From the NCBI RefSeq assembly GCF_964340395.1, contig NC_135552.1, forward strand, positions 16,167,194 through 16,231,193: DNA of 64,000 nucleotides. The letters are read 5' to 3'. The notes below the pieces were generated by a model. The model searched no databases. It was not told where the DNA came from and saw only the letters and a program-made list of their open reading frames with translations. The translations under genes were made by a program, and so were the position numbers. This DNA is from Glandiceps talaboti. Taxonomy: Eukaryota > Hemichordata > Enteropneusta > Spengelidae. Below are positions 42,559-51,200 of this stretch, one piece after another. Every line of letters begins with the position of its first letter. Position 1 is the stretch's first letter.

Positions 42559-42732
42559 GGCAGGGCTGATGAACAAATCGCCACACTGTGGAGTGCCATA
42601 GAGTCAATGAAAAGGGAGACAAGTTATGAGTTCTCATCGGCTTCTGACGTATGGATGTTAGGTCATGTCTTGTATGAGGTGCTGACACATGGGTGTTATC
42701 CGTACTACAAGCTACGTAAACTACGAAATTAA
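42559..42732 (+). pseudogene. Tyrosine-kinase-like exon fragment
   Basis: An open plus-strand frame reads GRADEQIATLWSAIESMKRE, then SYEFSSASDVWMLGHVLYEV and LTHGCYPYYKL before a stop. This matches kinase subdomains VIII-IX: an AIES (APE-like) motif, the S/T-DVW aspartate of subdomain IX, and the L.E.LT.G..PY helix typical of receptor tyrosine kinases. DVWSFG is altered to DVWMLG. A possible acceptor (cattccag) lies at 42552-42559. No other kinase exon (glycine loop, VAIK lysine, HRD, DFG) was found nearby, so this is an isolated, probably dead or captured exon. The domain call rests on motif pattern only. Confidence 0.65.
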
Positions 42733-42739
42733 TTGGAAC

Positions 42740-42830
42740 GAGCCTGGAGAAGTTTCGCCAGATGAATGACCTCTGGTTAGCCACGTGACTCGCATGAATA
42801 TTTGAATTGTATATTCAAATAGGTAGCCCG
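42740..42830 (+). repeat. Dispersed segment shared with 55471-55565
   Basis: Both copies contain tggagaagtttcg.cagatg, aatgacctc, cacgtgactcgc/gacgtgactcgc, and atgaatattt.aattg. One frame reads LEKFRQMNDL in both copies. It follows the kinase fragment here and the poly(G) repeat at 55 kb. Confidence 0.8.
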
Positions 42831-43048
42831 CGAGATTTTAACGTTTGCAACCAGATTTAAAAGTGGCAAGATACCACAGCGCAACACCTCAGAAATCGTC
42901 AGGATTTCAGCCTTTCTGTTCATTTTGCTGTCAATTTCGCCTGGTAAAAATGTGAGTTCTAAGCATATTTGTTCTAGCAAGGTGGATTTTGACTGATCTG
43001 AAGTCAATTTATGGCATTTTTTTCAGGATATGAAAATTATAATAGTAC

Positions 43049-43575
43049 TCATAGTACTTGATCAGTCGCAACCCTTGTGGGTTATTTGCATTTGTGACCA
43101 TTTCGGAAGGGGGGGGGGGGGCAGTGTTTGTTCGTTGGTTTGTTGTCGTTTATTCATGTATGTATCTACTCATGTGTCGGGTAGTTTGTTTGTTTGTTTG
43201 TTTATTTATTTATTTATTTATTTACTTGTTTATTTTATATATTTTTTTTGTTTACTTGTTTGTTTGTATGTATGTATGTATGTATGTATGTATGTATGTA
43301 TGTATGTATGTATGTATGTATGTATGTATGTATGTATTTGTAAACAAAACTAACTGAGCCTGAGCACCCTGTGCTCTGTTGTGTGATTCTAATCACCCTG
43401 TGACCAACATAGAGTAAATATCGGAAGTCCCAAAACAGCACTGTAAGTAAGTTCATGGAACTCTAAATAAACCAGTTTTCAGAGATGACTCCCTACTGAG
43501 ACTACACTTAGCCCATCGCCCAGACAACAGTTTTAGTTTGTGTTTATCTTAGTAAACCGAAGGCTCGACTACCAG
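43049..43575 (+). repeat. Inverted-repeat arm R
   Basis: Plus-orientation counterpart of 42036-42440. Order: tcatagtacttgatcagtcg, gggttatttgcatttgtgac, poly(G), TTTG/TTTA-rich tract, TATG array (43266-43337), taactgagcctgagcaccct, and an outer end matching arm L. It has about 120 additional bases after the gagcaccctgtg block compared with L. A third, shorter copy is at 55161-55421. Confidence 0.85.
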
Positions 43576-44120
43576 GGTAATATTTAGCTTTCATGAAAAT
43601 ATTTCTTCCTGTATATAGTCTACATTGTATTCTCATATAGTACTATACATATACAATATAGTAGATTATACCATGCATGAGCTAGGTTCAACAAAAAAAT
43701 ATGAAATATATACTCTGGTCGTTTTACATCAGGACAACTCGTGTCTATATCATGACAACACATGTCTACATCATTGGTTCTTCTGTATTTGAAATATGAG
43801 TCAAAAGGCTCAAAATTCATTTACTTTCCTGGCAGTGGTATAATTATATTATTCCCCAATATTTTTTCTTCACTCTTTTTTTTTTAAATAATTTTTTTTT
43901 ATTTTCCAGCTTGAAAATACTTGTGACCTAAGGGTTGTCACAAGTCCTCTAGCGACTTGTAGTGACAGGGCCTCTTAGTTCACTCGTATTTGTCTTGGCT
44001 GAACAAAGAAAAATATTGGGAAATGATATCTAATTAAACTGTAACAGTATGTTCTGTCAGGCCATATAAAAAAAAGTGTGTTGCAGATAACTCGACCAAT
44101 CCTAGTTTAAGCCCCCCCCC

Positions 44121-44154
<34 letters not shown>

Positions 44155-44676
44155 TATGCAAACAGGTAAAATGGTAACAATTTACCTCTATTTCCATGTG
44201 CACTTTCATGCCTAATAACCTCATCTTTATTCACTTTTTAAAAAAAAATTGTATTCCAGAGAGAAACCAGGACTATAACAGTACAGTCTGCATAACATAT
44301 TCATCTGCTTAACTTATAATTGTCTTCACTTACTTACCTTACACTATTGTGACTGATGAGTATCTTATCTTTGGGTAGAAGTAATAAAAAAAAATTTGAA
44401 GTAAAATAAAATAAAATGCTGACCTACCTACCATATTTACTGATGTCATCTTATCAGAAACAAACATTTTTTTTTCATTTTGCCTTATCATGATTCTGTT
44501 ATCAACCCTATGACAGATGTGACCTTGATATTTCATGCATTGTTTCAAATACATAAACCTGTTCAATGAGTCTAGACACAGACATTGCTATCGACTCAAG
44601 ACAGTGTGTATTAATTCATGACTAACTTATGTGCAAGAAAATGAATTCAGACACATGTGAATATATCGAGCATATG
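43576..44676. other. Noncoding stretch downstream of the ALDH gene
   Basis: Includes an abrupt poly(C)-poly(A) run at 44112-44151. No gene was recognised. Confidence 0.45.
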
Positions 44677-44682
44677 TTTATT
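44677..44682 (-). promoter_or_regulatory. Possible ALDH polyadenylation signal
   Basis: An AATAAA hexamer on the minus strand, 583 bases after the ALDH stop codon. Position and orientation fit a 3' UTR end, but AATAAA is common in this AT-rich DNA. Confidence 0.35.
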
Positions 44683-45264
44683 GTAATCTCCCCAAAATTG
44701 TTAAATTACAACCAAAAACAATGAACATTCTTCCCTCTTACCTCCATTATTGCTACTGATTGACAACAATGTGAATTCTAATAAGGCACTGAGTGAAATG
44801 AAAACCTGAGTATGTCTAGCTTACATTCATTGCTACTGACTCTAGACAGTGAAATTAAAACCCAGCAAATGAAACCAAATGTTCAATGTCCCAAACATTT
44901 TAATTATACCATAGATCCTTTTATATATTGTAATTTGTAGGTTGTTAACTTCTTAAGAATATTTTTCACATGGAACGCTTATGTAACAGCAGATTGAAGT
45001 ACAACCATCAGAATTGTAATGAGAATGAATGCACTAACTGCAACTGGGATATTCTTTCATCAAAAGCTCGGTTTTGATTATTTTCTGAGCAGACTCTCAA
45101 AATATATTCACTGAAAATTATTGAAACACAAATAACTAGACATTGTACATGTTAATCCGTCTTCGGGCAAACGCTCCCTGTTTTAGCTGTAAATACATTC
45201 AACTCTCTTCATTTGATGGTGATGGGTACATGAAATATATCCGCCTGACACTTACATTCTATGT

Positions 45265-45294
45265 CTAACACTTCTGGGGTATTTTGATGGTCAC
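45265..45294 (-). CDS. ALDH terminal exon J with stop
   Basis: Encodes VTIKIPQKC and TAG, matching the family ending EVKTVTVKI/VPQKNS. Acceptor gtccacag. The coding part is only 30 bases; the exon continues into the 3' UTR. Confidence 0.85.
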   Translation of the reverse strand: MTIKIPQKC

Positions 45295-48200
45295 CTGTGG
45301 ACAAAAAAATACTCAGATTTGTAACAAACAAACTGATGTTGATGAAACATCAAGACAGTGTCCAGAAAGTTATATAATTCTATTTCATAAGGTCACACTG
45401 TTGATCAAACATCTGTACACAATCTATGAGTATCTTACATAATCAACATATGTTACATGTAGTTTGATACTGAGTCTGTGCATGTAGGCACTTGAATGGA
45501 ATCACTACATATGACATCTCCAAAGTTACGACGCAAATTGTGAAATTTTACAACAAATATGGCCGCCATTCAGCCATATTTGATTTGGTCACAAAACAAA
45601 CTGACATGCATATGTCTCACATAATATGTTACCTTTGTGCCAGGTTGGGTTGAAATTGGCACATGCAAGAGATATTAGGGTGAACACGCTCAAGGATGGA
45701 CAGATGTTGGGATGGAACTCTCTAGGTGGTGCCAAATGGGGGCTAATAAATAGTACAAAGTGTATGTGATACACAAGAAATAGCTTGATTTTGCTAACTG
45801 ACCCTGAAGATCAAGTTCAAAGTCCTAAAAGAAAGCTTGTACCAGATAATATGGGGTTAGACACTTGAATGGAGTCTCTATGTTTTGGTGTTTTAAGTTC
45901 TACTTATGTCGCAAACGAAGTGATGTGCATATGCCCCATTATGACATGTCACCTTTGTGCCAGGTTCGAAAGAAATTGTATATTGCATGTTTGAGAAATT
46001 ACATATTACTGACGGATCACACTGTACTATAGTCCTTTCTTATAAAACTAAAACTTGTTGAATTCAAATTATGAATTAATTATAATATGTCTCCTTGTTG
46101 GTTCAATTGATTTAAAAATACACTTTCAGGCAACCATCAGTGATTGCAATGGCAAAATAAGAGACATAAGCCCAAAAGTGATTAAACCAACTGAGAGTTG
46201 TACTATAAATCTTACTATACAAAGACACATTATACTTACAGTCTTAACCTCTGTATATTCTTCTAAACCATATTCCCCTCTGAAAATATTAACACAATGA
46301 AATGTATAGTCAGGGAGTCATCCATACAACATCATGAATTTACATTTACTTATAACTCTTAGCATTTTATTGTCATAATAAATGGCAATGGTGAATGCCT
46401 TAGTGTATCTGAACATTGTGCATATCCATATAACAAATTGAATTAGCAATGGTGAATACCCTACAAGTGCGTCTGGACAGATGTATATCCATCTGACAAA
46501 TTAAAATGGCAATTGTGTGAATGCCTTTCAAGTGTGTATCTGAACATTATGCATATCCATATAACTAATTGAAATTACAATTGTGTGAATGCCTTTCAAG
46601 TGTGTCCGAACAGTATATTATCCATTTACCAAATGAAATAGTAATGGTGAATGTCCTTCAAGTGTATGTGGACATTATGTGTATGCATACTCCCAAATCC
46701 ATATTCACAAATTCATTCTTTCTATGGCAAATAAACGACAACTAAACGACAAATTAATAGCAATGGTGTAAATATGGCCTTCAAGTGTATCTGCACATTA
46801 TGTATATGCATATAACCAAATGAAATGGCAATGAAGTGAATAACCTTCAAGTGTATCTTAACAATATGCATATAACTGATCAAACGGCTGTTCAATTTCA
46901 GTGCTACATGCTTTCTCTTTGGAGAGTAAATTGAATAGGTGGTGGGAAGGTTTATTTGTATACTTACAGCTCACGTCCATTACCGGACATCTTATAACCC
47001 CCAAATGGAGTACTGGCACCCATTACACCATATGTATTCACCCTGAAGGGACAAAACAGACATTTTAACATCTTATAACCCTCAAACGAAGCACAGGTAC
47101 CTATTTTATCATACATATTGACACTGAAGGCATAAAATTATATATAAATTTTATATCATATAATCTCAAGCAGCAATCATTGATGTCTGCAACCACGTAA
47201 GGGTGTATGTCAAAAAACCCAACTGAATTGAAGTATGTTACCTAAATATCATGTGGTAGATTGGCTCCATTAAACAGTTTATTAATTGTTCTGGCCTAAC
47301 CAGACAAAATACTAATTACCGGATAGATATAAGGCAATACTATTTTTATCATGATAAAATAAAACAATAACTTTCATCTAATCGGTTGGTTGAGTTATAT
47401 TGTACATCTACAAAATGATACGAAATGAGAATGATATTCAATTTTGTATTGAACTCACCAAACTGTGCCTGCCTGTAGAACATTGGATATATATAAAGCC
47501 TTATCAATGTCTTTGGTGAACACAGCAGCGGCTAATCCATACTGACTATCACTCGCTCTTTCAATCACTTCTTCAACTGTTTTAAATTTGAAAATAGGCT
47601 GCACTGGACCGAAAATCTGAAAAAAATATACATGATATTGAACACACTGTATGAATTGACAAACATTTAGATTCATTTGTAATGATGCTGGTTGATTGGT
47701 TAGAGTGCCCAGCTTGGAATCTGCATCTTCAGGTTCGAGCCCCGTTGCTACTCTTTGTCTCTGAATGGCTATAAAGTCCTTAGGCAAGATGTGAACCACG
47801 ACTGTGCCTCAGTCAACCTATCTGTATAATTGGGGACCTGGTAGGATAGAGGTTGCACTTTGAATGCTTTAATCCCATACACTTATAAAGGCTGCAATGG
47901 ATTGTATGCTCCCCGGAGAGTTGAGGAAGTATAAAGGGCTGTTGTGCCACTATAGATCCATGCCAGGGGTAATAATTGTAAAGCACTTTGAGCACAGAAT
48001 GCGAAAGTGCTATATAAAACCAACATAATGCAGTAAATATTGAGTTTTGATTACAAATTTCGGTCAGATTTGCATATGTCGCAAAACAGTGATTCGCATA
48101 TGTCATATGATATCTGTCACCTTTGTAACAGGTTTGAAACAGATGAATGCATGGAGGGATGGAGCCCATTCTAATAGTCACCCCTTCGGAATTAAAGTAC

Positions 48201-51200
48201 ATGTACAGTGTTTATATTTATGTGAAGGATTAGATTTGATCACCTAACATCTGACACTAACCACTTTTTCAAATTCACCCTTAATATGATTTTATTTTCT
48301 TTCTCCCAACTTGCACTTTATAGTACTGCCAACAAATACCCCCCAAGGCAGAATGAGGATTAATTAAATAGCACCTACCTCCTCTTTAGCAATTCTCATT
48401 TCATCTTTGACATCCGAAAACACAGTTGGCTCAATATAGTAACCTTTATCTCCTATACGGTTGCCTCCACATTCTAATTTTGCACCTTCAGCCTTTCCAC
48501 TCTCTATCAGATCCATGATTTTCTCAAACTGTTTTTTGTTTATCTATCAAATGGGAAGGAGAATTTAGAATGAGAACTGACCATTATAAATTGTATGCAG
48601 TGACATACTAAACAAAAGTTTCACTTGCTGCTACTTACTAGTAATTAGTAAACAGCCTTGACAATGAAATAAAGGTGAAATTGATAGATGTGTAATTGAC
48701 TTAATTAGCGTGACAGATAACTATAGCTTGAAGGGTAATGCTGCTAACAGAATTATAAGAACCACATATTGCTGGAATTGTGCTGAATGAATGTCATTGT
48801 AGGAAAGATTACATATGTTGACGCATCTTATTGGCAGCAAGACTCATTCACTTCATCTTATGTTATCATAAATTTGTTGATGTATTTCTTGACCACAAGT
48901 AACAGTGTAAGATAAAGTATTTGGCTCTTCATTCAGATTCCATAATTTATTTCACAAAACGTAATTATTACTGCAGAAATTAAGATAGATATAAACTAAA
49001 ACTAATTGTTGTTCAATGTGGTAGTTTATGCATAAGCGGGTGACAGCGTTGCTTTATAGTCGTGTAGACATGTTGTACACAAGATTACAAACACTGGAAG
49101 TTAGAAACGAGGATGTGGCATCCTTGTGTGAATTTTTTAAAATCAGAAATCTGCCCTACTGCAGTTAGTGTAATTAATCAATGTCCTGTAAACATATTGC
49201 AAATATTATGTCTATCTTGATATTCAACTGAAAGCTGGCTTATATTGCAGTTGTACCTGTGGGCCTGACTCCTTCTTGGTGTCCAGTGCATTTCCAACAG
49301 AACGATTCTTGGCTCGTTCTACACTTTTTTTCACGAACTCATCATAAATGTCTTCCTGTACAAACGTACGTGACCCAGCACAGCAACACTGACCCATGTT
49401 AAAGAATAATGCATCATGGGCAACCAGTACAGCTTCATCCACTGCAAGTATAAACAGTACAAGCTTATACTTACAGATAAAATTGCTTAAATGTAGAATA
49501 AAGATCCTCAAATATATAATTTCATAACTGAACCAGCTATTAAATTAACAAACATATTTAGATTTTGAACACAATACAAGTATTAGTAATTTTGTACATC
49601 TAATGAATACATGTATGTACTCATAATCTTCAGTCATTTCTAAATATTAAGCTACAGTAATAATAATACTTACAGTCAGCAGTATCTGCAAATACTATAC
49701 ATGGACTCTTGCCACCAAGTTCCAATGTGACACGTTTTAAATTGCTCTTTGCTGATGCTGCTTTCACAAGTTTACCAACCTAACCAAATATACAGAAGAT
49801 AGAACTTGTCAAAGAACTTAAGTACTAGAACTATCGATTGATGGAATACTTGATGTTCCATGAACTCATTCCCTTTAATATTGGGTAAATTTACATCATT
49901 TTCAATTACATCATTGCTCGACTTTGCATATCGGGGAGAATTGTGCCTTGGAGACAAATGTCACTGAAAATCAAATATCTCTAAACTTTGACATATTGCA
50001 GCTTAATTCCTTTTAAGTTCTTGTCCTTAAGTTCTTGGCGCATGTCGTCTTGTTTTCAAGCAACTTGACATCTTTTATTTTCCCATTGAGTTGAAGAGCT
50101 CATTTTCAATCCTGTGTCAATGTCTCAAACACTTCCAATGTATATCAAGCCAACATTTTCACGGATACAGTCCCCAAAACGCTACTAATTTCACAAAACC
50201 AGTTACAGATTTCTTTTCTATACATTAATGATACCATAGTCCAGCAAAATAAATGAGAACATATAATAATTATCATTCCATGATGTATTACACTGGGACA
50301 CACTGGTTCAATAGACTGTCGACAGTCACTTGCGCCTTTTTTCCCTACGTTTTATCCGTTGCCGCGCTCCAATCCGGCACAATACTGCTATAATCGCATA
50401 CTGATACCGAGGGCCAACAGTCGCTCGGGCCTTTGGCCCTCGATATCAGTATGCGATTATAGTAGTGTTGCGCCGGATCAGAGTTTAGATACGTGGGAAA
50501 AAAAGGCGCGAGCGACTGTCGACAGTCTATGGTTCAAAAGTTTATGTCTTATGTTGATCAGATAAACACAATCACTGTTGTAAACATGAACTGTGTATTT
50601 TTAAAGCTGCACTTGCTGAGATATGACTACTCATAATATGGTACACTCTGAGCAGTATTAAATCACTGTAGATAAACGTATTGTACAATAAATCCAACCA
50701 AATTGATTTTTGGATTTGTAACCTAAAATCAGTACCCCTCAATACGATCATAAATTCAACCTGTTACTTCACTACTTATGGATAAAATAGACCTCTAATT
50801 AACATGTACAATGTCTAAATCAAGTATTTTAATAAGTTTTAGAGAATACAACTAGTTTGCTGTTCGATCCAATTATTGGTACACAAAGTGCAGATTTAAA
50901 GTAAAGTGGACTAATTGAAGTCATTTATCCGATAATACTATATACCTGTACAGATCCTGTAAATGCTACTTTATCAATGTCCATATGTTCTGAGATAGCA
51001 GCTCCTGCTGTTGGACCATAACCAGGTATGATGTTAACGACTCCTGGAGGGAAACCAGCCTATGAGCAGAAAACATAAATCAACACAGACACATGAACAG
51101 CAAGTCTATTGATGTCAGTGAAACGTAACACAAATGATGACTGATAATTTCACATCTGCCACAAATGACTGTAATTTCACATCTACCACAAATGACATCT

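Larger units (their letters stand above)
42441..43078. other. Loop between inverted-repeat arms
   Basis: About 640 bases of non-repeat-arm DNA. Holds the kinase-like exon fragment (42559-42732) and, at 42740-42830, a segment (ctggagaagtttcgccagat...) also present at 55471-55565. Confidence 0.8.

Noticed and set aside
47683-47760. Possible functional tRNA gene
   Set aside because: A- and B-box-like motifs are present, but no cloverleaf closes and the sequence runs on into a SINE body and LINE-like tail.
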